Notes: a model not told the origin generated them from the letters alone. A DNA stretch of 64,000 nucleotides from Amycolatopsis xylanica (GCF_900107045.1 NZ_FNON01000001.1:1116001-1180000), one strand, 5' to 3'; positions 38,603 through 47,284 are shown, counted from the first letter of the stretch. Made by a program: numbers and translations.

Positions 38603-39450
38603 ACGTAGCGGTACTCGGTCTGGGCCCGATGGGCCAGGCGATGGCTCGGACTTTCTTGGCGCACGGGTATTCCACGACCGTCTGGAACCGGACGGCGTCC
38701 CGTGCGGACGCTCTCGTGGCGGAGGGCGCGGTGCGTGCTTCGACGGTCGAGGAGGCTTTGCGTGCCGATGTGATCGTGCTCAGCCTCACGGATTATCAAG
38801 CCATGTATGACATTCTCGGCTCCGCGGATCTGAGCGGGCGTGTGCTGGTGAACCTGAGTTCGGACACGCCGTCCCGGTCTCGTGAGGCCGCGGCGTGGGT
38901 CGCCGAGCGCGGCGGTTCGCTGGTGGTCGGCGGGATCATGGTGCCGTCGCCGTTGGTGGGGACTGATCAGTCCTATGTGTTCTACAGCGGACCGCGTGAG
39001 GTTTTCGACGGGGTTTCGGCTGTGCTGGCGGTGCTGGGGCGGCCTGACTACCGGGGTGAGGATCCGGCTCTGGCGCAGCTGTTCTACCAGGCGCAGCTGG
39101 ACATCTTCCTGACTTCGCTGTCGGCGTTCCTGCATGCCTCGGCGCTGGTCGGGTCGGCCGGTGTGGCGGCGTCGGACTTCGTGCCTTACGCGGTCGAGAA
39201 CTTCCAGATGATGGAGTACTACCTGGCGGACGCGGCGGCGGGGATCGACGCGGGGGAGTACCCGGGCGACCAGGCGAACGTGATCATGATGGGCGCGACG
39301 GCCGACCACATCGTCGGCGCGAGCCGGGACGCGGGCATCGACGTCGGCCTGCCCGGCGCGGTGAAGGCGCACTACGACGGGGCGATCGCGGCGGGCAACG
39401 GCCGCGCCGGCTGGACCAGCCTGATCGAGGTCATCAAGAAGGGCGCCTGA
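38599..39450 (+). CDS. Imine reductase family protein 2
   Basis: 283-residue paralog of the preceding gene: VLGLGPMGQAMARTFLAHGY, VWNRTASRADAL, GGIMVPSPLVGTDQSYVFYSG, C-terminal helices with ALVGSAGV shared by both. NADPH-dependent reduction of a cyclic imine is the family activity; natural substrates are mostly unknown. Translational coupling to its paralog suggests a heteromer or two consecutive reductions. Palindrome copy 5 lies 7 bp after the stop. Confidence 0.85.
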   Translation: MNVAVLGLGPMGQAMARTFLAHGYSTTVWNRTASRADALVAEGAVRASTVEEALRADVIVLSLTDYQAMYDILGSADLSGRVLVNLSSDTPSRSREAAAWVAERGGSLVVGGIMVPSPLVGTDQSYVFYSGPREVFDGVSAVLAVLGRPDYRGEDPALAQLFYQAQLDIFLTSLSAFLHASALVGSAGVAASDFVPYAVENFQMMEYYLADAAAGIDAGEYPGDQANVIMMGATADHIVGASRDAGIDVGLPGAVKAHYDGAIAAGNGRAGWTSLIEVIKKGA

Positions 39451-39457
39451 GCGAAAA

Positions 39458-39505
39458 GGTCGTGAGTGGCGTTGCCGGTTCTAACCGGCAACGCCACTCA
39501 CGACC
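39458..39505. repeat. Gene-end palindrome, copy 5
   Basis: Perfect 23-bp arms (39458-39480, 39483-39505) around CT, core GGTTCTAACC; 7 bp after the imine-reductase stop. Likely terminator. Confidence 0.88.
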
Positions 39506-39530
39506 CCCCGGGCGGGTACATGGAAAGGGT

Positions 39531-39572
39531 CGTGCGCGTTGCGGGCGGTTAGAAGCGCCCGCAACGCGCACG
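39531..39572. repeat. Gene-end palindrome, copy 6
   Basis: 20-bp arms (39531-39550, 39553-39572) with one mismatch around AG. The left arm is identical to the corresponding arm of copy 2. It lies 5 bp beyond the snapalysin stop. Confidence 0.87.
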
Positions 39573-39577
39573 AGCCC

Positions 39578-40108
39578 TTAACCGTAGATGCGCTGGGTGC
39601 CCACGCCGTTCGAGACCAAGCCGTTGGCCCACAAGGACTGGACGCGGGAAGCCTCGGTCGAGTTCGGCTTGGCGTTGTGGCACGAGGTGCCGGGGCCGCC
39701 GCCGGACATGAGCTCCGAGCACGGGCCCTCGTAGTGGTCGGGGAGGCCGAGCGCGTGGCCGGTCTCGTGCGCGGTGATGCGGACGATGTCGTACTGCTTG
39801 GCCTGGGTGTAGTCGATGAAGATCGTGCCGGTGCCGTGGCCGTCGGTGTCCGCGTAGGACCCCTGCGGGTCGTTGCCTTCCACGTAACGCAGGGAGGCGC
39901 CCGACGAGCTCGGGCGGAGCTGCACGTTGGACACCGAGCTGTTCCAGTTGGCTGCGCCGGAGGAGATGGCCGAGGCGAAGCTGGGCGCGCCGGATGCGTC
40001 GTAGTAGACGGTGGTGACCGCGGGCGCCGCCGTTGCCATGCCCGCGGTGAGCGGGAGGATGGCCGCGGCGAGCGCTACGGCGCCGGTGACGAAGGTCTTC
40101 TTGGACAT
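39578..40108 (-). CDS. snpA: Snapalysin-type small neutral metalloprotease (M7)
   Basis: 176 residues with a Sec signal peptide (to ...MATAA) and the extended zinc motif [11 protein letters not shown] (His114, His118, Asp124), diagnostic of the M7 snapalysin family. The compact size and the two C-terminal cysteines (GPCSEL, GTSCHN) match. Extracellular milk-protein-type protease. The start has AAGGAG 8 bp upstream. The 135-bp upstream gap carries near-repeats of GGCGAATCC/GGAATTTAGATTCGC, possibly an operator; in Streptomyces a divergent LysR gene usually accompanies snpA, and none is here. Confidence 0.92.
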   Translation of the reverse strand: MSKKTFVTGAVALAAAILPLTAGMATAAPAVTTVYYDASGAPSFASAISSGAANWNSSVSNVQLRPSSSGASLRYVEGNDPQGSYADTDGHGTGTIFIDYTQAKQYDIVRITAHETGHALGLPDHYEGPCSELMSGGGPGTSCHNAKPNSTEASRVQSLWANGLVSNGVGTQRIYG

Positions 40109-40243
40109 CTGGGGATTCTCCTTGCCAGGACTGGGGATTCGCCTGCGTTGGCAGCGAATCTAAATTCCTGGCGAAGGAGAGGCATCCAACTTTCGTACTG
40201 TTCCCGGGGTGGTGATTTACCAACCTTGACTAAACCATGCGTG

Positions 40244-41005
40244 TCAGCTAATGGGACTGAGCTCGGGTCGTTTGGCCGTGCGCTCGTCGCCTGAGGACTG
40301 TCCACGCAGGCGCCTTCCGAGCCAGGGGCCCAGGAATGTGGCGGCCCAGCCGAGTTCGCTCGCCAAGGTGCGCGGGGGAACCGGAAGAGCCGCAGGGGGC
40401 TGCGTCCAGGAATCGTCGCTGCCGGGAAGGGAAAGGGCGTGCGCGACCGCGTCCGCGATCAGTGCGTGGCCGAGCGGGCTGCAGTGCAGCCGGTCCTCCG
40501 CCCAGAAACGGCGGTCGGCGACGGCCGAATGCAACGCGATCTCGGCGACGGCGACGCCATGCCGGGCGGCCGCGACGCGGATGCGGTCGTTGAGGCCGGT
40601 GATGCGGGCGCGGACCGGGCGGGCGAGCGGGATGATCCTGGTGATGTCCGGGAACGTGACCGTGGCGACGCGGGCGCCGGACGCGGTGAGCGTGGCGAAC
40701 ATCGACTCCAGGTGACCGGCCACCTCGCCCGCGTCGAAACGAGGGCGCAGCAGGTCGTTGACGCCCGCGACGACCGTGGCGATGTCGGGTCGCAGCGCGA
40801 GAGCGCGCTCGAGCTGTTCGGCTCGGACCTCGCCGGAGAGACGGCCGCGGACGGCGAGGTTGGCGTACTGGAACGACGGGTTGCCGTCACCGAGACGCTC
40901 CGCGAGCCGGTCGGCCCAGCCGCGCAGGCCGGTGATGTCGTCGCCATCGCCGACGCCCTCGGTCTGGCTGTCCCCGAGCGCGACGTAGCGCTGGTAAAGG
41001 GTCAT
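40244..41005 (-). CDS. SGNH/GDSL hydrolase
   Basis: 253 residues. Block I GDSQTEG (Ser nucleophile), block II glycine in VRGRLS, block III GVNDLLRP and block V DRLHCSPLGH (Asp/His). No signal peptide, so probably intracellular; the C-terminal ~40 residues (GPWLGRRLRGQ) are basic and amphipathic. An esterase or lipase of unknown substrate. It overlaps the upstream NTF2-like gene by 4 bp (operon). Confidence 0.9.
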   Translation of the reverse strand: MTLYQRYVALGDSQTEGVGDGDDITGLRGWADRLAERLGDGNPSFQYANLAVRGRLSGEVRAEQLERALALRPDIATVVAGVNDLLRPRFDAGEVAGHLESMFATLTASGARVATVTFPDITRIIPLARPVRARITGLNDRIRVAAARHGVAVAEIALHSAVADRRFWAEDRLHCSPLGHALIADAVAHALSLPGSDDSWTQPPAALPVPPRTLASELGWAATFLGPWLGRRLRGQSSGDERTAKRPELSPIS

Positions 41006-41406
41006 TGGGGTGCCGGGACCAGGCCGTCGGCGACCAGGCCCGCGAGTACCGCGTCACTGAGCGCGGTGACCGCCGAAAGCGGGCGGACCATGACCGTGAA
41101 CTCGTTGATCAGCCCCTGGTCGTCGAAGCGGAACAGGTCGATGCCGTGGATCTGCGTGCCCTTGACGGTGGCGCGGAACTCCAGCACGTCCGAGTCACCG
41201 CCGCCGAACTCGCCGACGTAGTGGAAGCCCTCGAACGTGCGCAGCAGCACGCCGAGCAGGCCGAGGATCATCGGGCGGCCCTCGAACGGGGTGAACTTCA
41301 CCGGGCTGAACATCCGCGCGTCCGGCGTGAACAGCGGTTCGATGGCCGCGTGGTCGCCGCTCAGCACCGCGTCGCGGAAGCGCTGGGTTGTCGTACTCAA
41401 AATCAT
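41002..41406 (-). CDS. NTF2/SnoaL-like protein
   Basis: 134 residues with the cone-shaped NTF2-like pattern: N-terminal helix FRDAVLSGDHAAIEPLFTPDARMFSPV, then strands ending HGIDLFRFDDQGLINEFTVMVRP. The family includes isomerases, dehydratases and small binding proteins; no catalytic assignment is possible. Its start codon overlaps the palindrome ATGAGTACTCAT, and it is divergent from the PadR gene, which probably controls it. Confidence 0.85.
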   Translation of the reverse strand: MILSTTTQRFRDAVLSGDHAAIEPLFTPDARMFSPVKFTPFEGRPMILGLLGVLLRTFEGFHYVGEFGGGDSDVLEFRATVKGTQIHGIDLFRFDDQGLINEFTVMVRPLSAVTALSDAVLAGLVADGLVPAPQ

Positions 41407-41426
41407 GAGTACTCATATACATGACT
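41405..41426. promoter_or_regulatory. Candidate PadR operator
   Basis: Perfect palindrome ATGAGTACTCAT (41405-41416) followed by ATACATGACT, covering the NTF2-like start codon in the 64-bp divergent gap. PadR regulators bind ATGT/ACAT-type dyads near their own promoter. Confidence 0.5.
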
Positions 41427-41470
41427 ATGATGGACCGCGTCCAGCGTGACGACGGCGAAGGAGACCGGAC

Positions 41471-42037
41471 ATGGCACTGCGGCATGCGGTGCTCGCCGCG
41501 TTGCTGTCCGGCGAGTACAGCGGCTACCAGCTGGCCAAGGCGTTCGACGTGGGCGTCGCCAACTTCTGGTACGCCCAGCCGCAGCAGCTCTACTTGGAGC
41601 TGACAAAGCTTGAGAAGGACGGCCTGATCAGCGGCCGCCAGGTGGTCCAGGAGGCCAGGCCCAACAAGCGGCTCTTCACCGTCACCGAAGCGGGCAAGGT
41701 CGAACTCGCGCGCTTCGCCACCGCAGACTGCAAGCCGTCGTTCATCCGGGACGACCTGCTGGTGAAGGTCCAGGCGGTCGACCACATCGACGCCGCGCCG
41801 GTGATCGCGCAGCTGGACGACCGCGCCGCGGCCGCCGCCGCGAAGATCGAGTTCCTGGACCGGCTGCTGCGGCAGCTGCGCGGTGACCTCGACGAGGAGA
41901 CGTTCCTGCGGCGCGGCGAGCCGCTCGGTCCGTACCTGACCTGCCTGCGCGGCCGTCAGTTCGAGCAGGAACACCACACGTGGTGTGTCCGCGCGGCCAC
42001 GGTGCTGCGAGATCGGGCGAAAAACCGGTCTTCTTGA
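41471..42037 (+). CDS. PadR-family transcriptional regulator
   Basis: 188 residues: winged helix ~1-80 (LRHAVLAALLSGEYSGYQLAKAF; LYLELTKLEKDGLISG; RLFTVTEAGK) and a C-terminal helical Vir-like dimerization domain. It resembles PadR-s2 members. Divergent from the NTF2/SGNH pair across a 64-bp gap, so it likely represses both units in response to an unknown (often phenolic) ligand. Confidence 0.9.
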   Translation: MALRHAVLAALLSGEYSGYQLAKAFDVGVANFWYAQPQQLYLELTKLEKDGLISGRQVVQEARPNKRLFTVTEAGKVELARFATADCKPSFIRDDLLVKVQAVDHIDAAPVIAQLDDRAAAAAAKIEFLDRLLRQLRGDLDEETFLRRGEPLGPYLTCLRGRQFEQEHHTWCVRAATVLRDRAKNRSS

Positions 42038-42129
42038 CCGATCAGGAACGGAATTTCTCGAACTCCGGTGTCGATTGAGGCGTATTCGAGTCGACGACAG
42101 TACAAGGGAACACCGGAGGGAGAACCACC

Positions 42130-42366
42130 ATGAACGCCACGATCATCACCGCGATCAGCCACCGCGACCGCTCCGTTCTCCGCGCCGTCGCGGCAGGCCG
42201 GTGCGAGATCTCGGGCTGCGCGGGCGGTTCGCTCGTGATCGACGGAATCGGCTGCTGCGACCAGTTCGTCGGCCCGCGGCTGGTGCAGGCCGGGCTGATC
42301 TCGGCCATATCATCAGGACCCGTCCGGCTCACCGAATCGGGCCGAGCATTGCTCGAAGCCGCGTGA
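42130..42366 (+). CDS. Small hypothetical protein with winged-helix-like pattern
   Basis: 78 residues behind a strong GGAGGGAGAACC ribosome-binding site. Sequence CEISG...LVIDGIGCCDQ...LVQAGLISA...VRLTESGRALLEAA resembles the C-terminal half of a winged helix (recognition helix plus wing, ending in a typical TESG turn). Cysteines cluster at CEISGC and CC. The family is unrecognised; role unknown. Confidence 0.65.
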   Translation: MNATIITAISHRDRSVLRAVAAGRCEISGCAGGSLVIDGIGCCDQFVGPRLVQAGLISAISSGPVRLTESGRALLEAA

Positions 42367-42444
42367 ACCGGCGAAGACCGGGGACGCGTGGAATTGCTCC
42401 ACGTGGCCCAGAAAGGCTTCCGTAAACCGTTCTATGGTTTTGGG

Positions 42445-42879
42445 ATGCCCATTAGCGGAAAGCCAAGAATTGCCTTGACCGCGGCGATCACCATGGCCGC
42501 TCTCGTTTCGACGGCCGGACCCGCGGCAGCCGCCGCGAGCCTGACCATCGACGAGACCGCCGGCGTATTCGGCTGGCCGGACGGGATTCTGCGAGTCACG
42601 GGCACCGCCACCTGCGCCGCGCCCGGCGGCGCGGCCACCGTTTCGATGACCGCGCTCCAAGTGGTGCCGCACATGGCGAGTGCCGCGGGCAGCACCACCA
42701 TCACCTGCGCGGCGCAGGCGGTGCCCTGGGCGGTCACTTTCGGCTCACCGGGCACCTATTGCGGTATCAAACCCACCCCGGACTATTGTTTCGCCGGTGG
42801 TTCCGTCGCCACCGCCATCGGCAAGCTGCTCAAGGCCGGTGTGCAGGAGGCGTCGGCGCTCAAAGTGGTTCACACCTGA
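42445..42879 (+). CDS. Secreted hypothetical protein
   Basis: 144 residues beginning at ATG 42445, which starts a clear signal peptide (GKPRIALTAAITMAALVSTAGPAAAA); a GTG 19 codons upstream would put extra residues before it. The mature part is a small beta-rich, disulfide-capable domain (Cys in TATCAAPG, TITCAAQ, YCGIK, YCFAGG). Unrecognised family. Its end overlaps the convergent DUF5519 gene by 10 bp. Confidence 0.65.
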   Translation: MPISGKPRIALTAAITMAALVSTAGPAAAAASLTIDETAGVFGWPDGILRVTGTATCAAPGGAATVSMTALQVVPHMASAAGSTTITCAAQAVPWAVTFGSPGTYCGIKPTPDYCFAGGSVATAIGKLLKAGVQEASALKVVHT

Positions 42880-43325
42880 GTGCTCTTTCCCCGCGCGTAC
42901 GCGTAGGACTCGAGCAGGATCTTCCACACCGTTTCCATTTCCTCACGGTCGCGCGGCCCGTAGACCAGCTGCGTGTTCTGGATCGGATGCGGGATTCCCC
43001 AGCCCGCTTCAGTGACCTCCTTCTTCACCAGCTGCGGCAGTGTCATGTGGAGACTGCCGTCCTGCTGCGGATGCAGGTGCGCGAATTCGCGGCTCCGCTT
43101 GATGAACGCGTCCTCGGGGCCGGTGCCGAACTCCGGGGCCAGGTGGATGGCCCGCGCCTCGGGATACGGCACATGCGTGGGCGCGAGGTAGACGCCCGGC
43201 AGCGACCGCATCCGCTGCCACAGCTCCTCCTGCATGGTGGTCGGCGAGATCTGGTTGAGCTGGCCGTGCGGGATCGGGCCGCGGGTACGCGGCTCCGGAC
43301 CGGGACGGACGGGCAGTTCGAACAT
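42870..43325 (-). CDS. DUF5519-like protein
   Basis: 151 residues from ATG 43325: LPVRPGPEPRTRGPIPHGQLNQ, LQ-type EELWQRM, PEARAIHLAP, SLHMTLP, GWGIPHP, TQLVYGPRDREEMETVW. The pattern matches the luciferase-like DUF5519 family of actinomycetes and fungi (luciferase domain name only; no light activity implied). It lies 11 bp after the flavin-reductase stop on the same strand and may be the last gene of that operon. Confidence 0.7.
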   Translation of the reverse strand: MFELPVRPGPEPRTRGPIPHGQLNQISPTTMQEELWQRMRSLPGVYLAPTHVPYPEARAIHLAPEFGTGPEDAFIKRSREFAHLHPQQDGSLHMTLPQLVKKEVTEAGWGIPHPIQNTQLVYGPRDREEMETVWKILLESYAYARGKSTQV

Positions 43326-43336
43326 CGCAAGCTCCT

Positions 43337-43804
43337 TCAGTCTTGGGAAAGCCGCTGGTAGCGGCGGTCGTGGTAGATCAGGGGCTCGCCGGGACAGGTG
43401 CGCACGGACAGCACCTCGGCCATCAGCACGCTGTGGTCCCCGGCGTCGACGGTCTCGCGCAGCCGGCATTCCACGCTCGCGAGCGCGTCGGGATGCACCG
43501 GCGTGCCCTCAGGGCCCGGAACGAACCCGGTGCCGGTGAACCGGTCGGCGCCCGGTGTCGAGAACAGCCCGGCCAATTCGTGCTGGTCGGCCGCCAAGAC
43601 GTTGACCGTCAGGTGCTCGCAGTTCGCGAACACCGGGTACGAGCCCGACGACTTCGACTGGCACACCAGCAGCATCGGCGGCCGCATCGAGACCGACGTG
43701 ACCGAGGTGGCCGCGAACCCGCGCGGCGCGCCTTCCGAGTCGACGGCCGTCACGACGCAGACTCCGCCCGCGAGCGCCGCCATGGCCTCCTTGAACTCCT
43801 CCAT
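43337..43804 (-). CDS. Flavin reductase (HpaC-like)
   Basis: 155 residues of the FMN-binding split-barrel flavin reductase family: GGVCVVTAVD, GFAATSVTSVSMRPPMLLVCQSKSS, FAVNVLAADQ-type segment and GDHSVLMAEV. These enzymes supply reduced flavin to partner monooxygenases. The ATG overlaps the dihydroorotase-like stop (TGATG). The obvious partner is the acyl-CoA-dehydrogenase-fold protein two genes upstream, giving a two-component monooxygenase; this pairing is inferred from the operon. Confidence 0.9.
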   Translation of the reverse strand: MEEFKEAMAALAGGVCVVTAVDSEGAPRGFAATSVTSVSMRPPMLLVCQSKSSGSYPVFANCEHLTVNVLAADQHELAGLFSTPGADRFTGTGFVPGPEGTPVHPDALASVECRLRETVDAGDHSVLMAEVLSVRTCPGEPLIYHDRRYQRLSQD

Positions 43805-45174
43805 CAGGCACCTCCCCGCACCAGTGCGGGCGTCAGCCATTCGCCGCGAGGGGAGCCGAAAGTCCCGTCGCCCGCGTAGACGGTCTCGCCGCGCCGCACG
43901 GTCCGCTCGACGCGTCCGGTGAACAGCCAGCCCGCGTACGCCGACCAGCCGCACTTCGCCTGGACGTCGGTGAGCGACCAGTTCACGGCCGGGTCGAACA
44001 GCACCAGGTCCGCGTCGAGCCCTGGCGCGATCCGCCCCTTGCGGTGGTCGAGCCCGAACAGCCGCGCGGGCTCCGAAGCGAGCAGCCGCGTGACGATCCG
44101 GAGCAACGAGGTGTCCGAAGCCGTCGGGAGACGGCGGCGCAGCCCGGTGAACAGTCCCGGCAGCAGTTCCTGCACACCAGGCAGCCCGGGCGGCGCGTCC
44201 GGCGGCGGCTGGACCTTGTCGCCGAACGGATGCGGCGCGTGGTCACTGCCCACAGTGGACACTTCGCCGTTGATCACCGCTTCCCACAGCCGATCCTGAT
44301 CGGCCTGCTCGCGGATCGCCGGGCTCAGCCGGATCCGGGAGCCGTAGCGGCGCGTGTCGTCGGTGGTGAACGACAGATGGTGCCCGGTCACCTCCCAGGT
44401 GACCGGCAGCCCGGCCGCGCCCGCCGCGGTCAGCAGGTCCGCCTCCTCGCGGCTGGACACGTGCAGCACATGTATCGCCGTGCCATGCCGCCTGACCAGT
44501 GCGATCAGCTTCGCCACCGCGACGATCCCGCCGGTGCGCGGCCGGAACCGCTCGTAGTCGCGGTACTCCGGCGGCGAACCCTGCCACTGATCCAGCAGGG
44601 CGAACACGTCGTCGTCTTCCGCGTGGAACAGCAGGCGCAGGCGCTTCTCCTTCGCGATCTGGAACAAACGGTCCAGACGCGCCGGGTCGCGCAGCACGTG
44701 CGGCGCGGTGTGATGCCCGGTCAGGAACGCTTTCGCCGACGTCGCCTCGGCAGGCGAGAAGTCGAGCAGCCGGTCCACCTGATCGGGGTCGACGCCCGCG
44801 TGGAACCGGTAGTCGACCAGGCTCGTGCCGCGCACGGCCGCGTCCTTGTCGCGCGCGTCGGCCGGGGTGAAGGTCGCCGGCTTGGTGTTCGGCATGTCGA
44901 TCACCGTGGTGATCCCGCCGGCCACGGCCGCGCGGGACGCGAACGCCCACTCTTCCTTCTGCGTCAGCCCTGGTGTCCGGAAATGCACGTGGGAGTCGAT
45001 CAGCCCCGGCAGCACGTACCGGCCGGAAGCGTCGATCTCCTCGCGGCCCACCGCGCCACTACGAGCGGGCAGCAGGTCATCGATCACTCCGTCGCGCACG
45101 GCAATGTCCCGCACGTCGCCGGAGTCGGCCAGCCTGCCGCCCCTGACGACGAGGTCGTAGGTCACGCTGCCCAT
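43804..45174 (-). CDS. Dihydroorotase/allantoinase-like amidohydrolase
   Basis: 456 residues with the metal site of cyclic amidases: DSHVHFRTPG (His62, His64), TSAKAF with Lys148 as the likely carboxylated bridging lysine, HVLHVSS, VTGHHLSF and GSDHAPHP (Asp). The C-terminus (LGLDHRKGRIAPGLDADLVLFDP-type) is typical. It hydrolyses or closes a cyclic amide/ureide; the true substrate is unknown. The pyrimidine-pathway dihydroorotase is normally in the pyr operon, so this copy is probably specialised. Start overlaps the upstream gene by 13 bp; GTG 45165 is an alternative. Confidence 0.88.
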   Translation of the reverse strand: MGSVTYDLVVRGGRLADSGDVRDIAVRDGVIDDLLPARSGAVGREEIDASGRYVLPGLIDSHVHFRTPGLTQKEEWAFASRAAVAGGITTVIDMPNTKPATFTPADARDKDAAVRGTSLVDYRFHAGVDPDQVDRLLDFSPAEATSAKAFLTGHHTAPHVLRDPARLDRLFQIAKEKRLRLLFHAEDDDVFALLDQWQGSPPEYRDYERFRPRTGGIVAVAKLIALVRRHGTAIHVLHVSSREEADLLTAAGAAGLPVTWEVTGHHLSFTTDDTRRYGSRIRLSPAIREQADQDRLWEAVINGEVSTVGSDHAPHPFGDKVQPPPDAPPGLPGVQELLPGLFTGLRRRLPTASDTSLLRIVTRLLASEPARLFGLDHRKGRIAPGLDADLVLFDPAVNWSLTDVQAKCGWSAYAGWLFTGRVERTVRRGETVYAGDGTFGSPRGEWLTPALVRGGA

Positions 45175-46268
45175 GGCATGCTCACCAACTCCCGGCTCAG
45201 GTCGTTCGTCGGTCCCATCAGCGCGACCGCGCGGGCGTCGCGCGCCATCCGGTTGATCGGGTTCGTCACCACGTACCCGGCGCTGCCGAGCATCCGCGCC
45301 ACCCCGGCGACGACGTCTTCACACGCCTGCGACGCGTGGATCTTGCTGTGCAGGGTCACGTCGCCAGGCTCGGCTGCTTCCCGGCGCCCGGCCTGCTCGA
45401 CCAGCGCCCGCGCCGACTCGACCTGCGACCGCAGATCGACCAGCCGGTGCCGCACCGCTTGCAGGTCCAGCAACGATTTCCGTTGCGCCGCTTGGAATCC
45501 GAGATCCCAGGCGGCCTCGGCGATGCCGACGGAGACCGCGCCGAGCGAGGCGCCGGTGCGTCGCACGCCCGCGATGATCGTGCTCGCCGTGTCCCGCGGC
45601 CCGAGCAGTGCGTCGACGCCCACCTGGCAGTCCTTGAGCTCCACGAACCCCGTCGCCGAGGCACGCATGCCGACCAGGTCGAGGCTCAGATCCGGCTCGA
45701 TGCCCGGGTTCGTCGCCGGGATCAGGAAGAAGCTCTGCCCGCTCGACCCGTACGCCGAGTCGTCCTCGACCTGGGTCGTCTGCGCGAGCACCAGGTAGAC
45801 GTCGGTGAGCCCGGCGCCGGTGGTGAACGCCTTGCCGCCGCTGATCGACCAGCCGTCCTCACGCTCGTCGGCGATGGTGGCCAGGTTCTTCTTCGCCGCG
45901 CCCGCGCCGGATTCGCTCCACGCGGACGCAGCCAGCCACTCGCCGGTCGCCAGTTTCGGCAACAGGTCTTCGCGCTGCGCCGGGCTGCCCCACTCGGCGA
46001 TCCGGCTGCACACGGCCATGTGCTGGAACAAGATGATCGCAGTCGACGGATCGTGGTACGCGATCCGCGCGATCGCCCGGTTGACGGCCAGCCCGTCACC
46101 GCCCGCGCCGCCATATTCCTTGGGCACGCTCAGCGCGGGTAACGACGACCCGCGGACCGCTCGCAGCACTTCGGGCGAGGGCTTTCCGGCGAGATCGGCG
46201 GACGCGGCGTGCTCGCGGAGTATCTCGATCAGTTCGTCTTCGCCGATGGTCAGGTCGAGAGCAGGCAT
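45162..46268 (-). CDS. Acyl-CoA-dehydrogenase-fold flavoprotein, probable monooxygenase
   Basis: 368 residues of the acyl-CoA dehydrogenase fold (VPKEYGGAGGDGL, WSESGAG, ISGGKAFTTGAG, C-terminal helical bundle). The C-terminal site that carries catalytic Glu in many true dehydrogenases (usual EGT) reads MGPTND. This and the flavin reductase in the same operon suggest a group-D FMN/FAD-dependent monooxygenase (DszC/HpaB-like) acting on C or N. It overlaps both neighbours (13 and 19 bp). The substrate is not evident. A desaturase role remains possible. Confidence 0.85.
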   Translation of the reverse strand: MPALDLTIGEDELIEILREHAASADLAGKPSPEVLRAVRGSSLPALSVPKEYGGAGGDGLAVNRAIARIAYHDPSTAIILFQHMAVCSRIAEWGSPAQREDLLPKLATGEWLAASAWSESGAGAAKKNLATIADEREDGWSISGGKAFTTGAGLTDVYLVLAQTTQVEDDSAYGSSGQSFFLIPATNPGIEPDLSLDLVGMRASATGFVELKDCQVGVDALLGPRDTASTIIAGVRRTGASLGAVSVGIAEAAWDLGFQAAQRKSLLDLQAVRHRLVDLRSQVESARALVEQAGRREAAEPGDVTLHSKIHASQACEDVVAGVARMLGSAGYVVTNPINRMARDARAVALMGPTNDLSRELVSMPWAA

Positions 46269-47284
46269 GTGTCCTCCTTACGGACGTGGGGCCGGAGCGA
46301 ATCGATGGTCACCTCACCGGTGAACGCGACCGCCTTGTGCGGCACGCTGACCCACGACAGCCTGCTGTCGCGGTCATGGCCGGAGACCGCGGCGGCGGAC
46401 GTGGTCACCCCACCCTTCGTACGGATCTCCAGCGGGCCTTCGCAGTGCTCACCGGCCAGCTGATACGGGATGGTGCCGCGGATTTGCCTGGCCGCGCCGA
46501 GGCAGACGGCGCCGGTCAGCGCCAGCGTCGGATGCCACGACGGCACCGAGACCGCGCGGACGGCGAGCTTGTCCTCCCCGTCCGGGATGACCGCGGCGAC
46601 CTTGGGGAACGCGCCGTCGACCGGCCAGCCGTACTGCGCGGCTGCCGACCGCCGGATCGCGGTCATCGTGTCGAACAGCTCCGGGTTGTCGGCGAAGAGT
46701 TCGTCCTTGGTGTCGACGCCGAGGTCATGCCCGGAGACGAACAGGTACGGGTTGCCGACCGAGACGGCGCTGACCCGGATCGTGCCGCCGGAGTACGGCA
46801 GGTCCGTGGTGGTCTCGCCGAACGGCAGCAGCTCCTCGAGCGCGACCGACGGGTGATTGAGGAAGTGCGCGGTGAACGTGGTCTTGTCCCGCACGCATTC
46901 GTCGACCTCGCACACCACGTGGTCGTCGGTGTTGAGCACGCGGACCCGAACCCGGTGTTCCGGCGCGAGCTTGCCGATCCAGCCCAGACGGCTGGCGACG
47001 ACCACGGACGACAGCACGGAATGCCCGCAGCTGCCCCGGAAGTCGAACCGCGGCGGGTCACCCGGCAGCACCTGCACGAAGCGGTAGTCCAGGTCGAACA
47101 GCGGGTGCTCGGCCTGGCCGATCAACGCGATCTTGGTGATGCCTTCGAGGCCCTGCTCGCCGAGCCACCTCAGCGCGTCGGTGAGCGCGCGACCGAGGTC
47201 GTTCTCGTTTTCGGGCAGTCGTTCCGCGGTGAGCACCAGCGTGGAGCTCGGCGCACCTTGCGCGTGCGCGATGTGGGCGAGCAT
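46250..47284 (-). CDS. PrpF-like isomerase (diaminopimelate-epimerase fold)
   Basis: 344 residues: DFRGSCGHSVLSS (Cys86 in the position of the catalytic residue), GVTTSAAAVSG near the C-terminus and two repeats of the DAP-epimerase fold. PrpF relatives move double bonds in unsaturated acids (methylaconitate, 4-oxalomesaconate). Here it sits between an asparagine-synthetase-like amidotransferase and the flavoprotein, so it may isomerise an unsaturated diacid or its amide. Overlaps the AsnB-like stop (TGATG). Confidence 0.8.
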   Translation of the reverse strand: MLAHIAHAQGAPSSTLVLTAERLPENENDLGRALTDALRWLGEQGLEGITKIALIGQAEHPLFDLDYRFVQVLPGDPPRFDFRGSCGHSVLSSVVVASRLGWIGKLAPEHRVRVRVLNTDDHVVCEVDECVRDKTTFTAHFLNHPSVALEELLPFGETTTDLPYSGGTIRVSAVSVGNPYLFVSGHDLGVDTKDELFADNPELFDTMTAIRRSAAAQYGWPVDGAFPKVAAVIPDGEDKLAVRAVSVPSWHPTLALTGAVCLGAARQIRGTIPYQLAGEHCEGPLEIRTKGGVTTSAAAVSGHDRDSRLSWVSVPHKAVAFTGEVTIDSLRPHVRKEDTCLLST

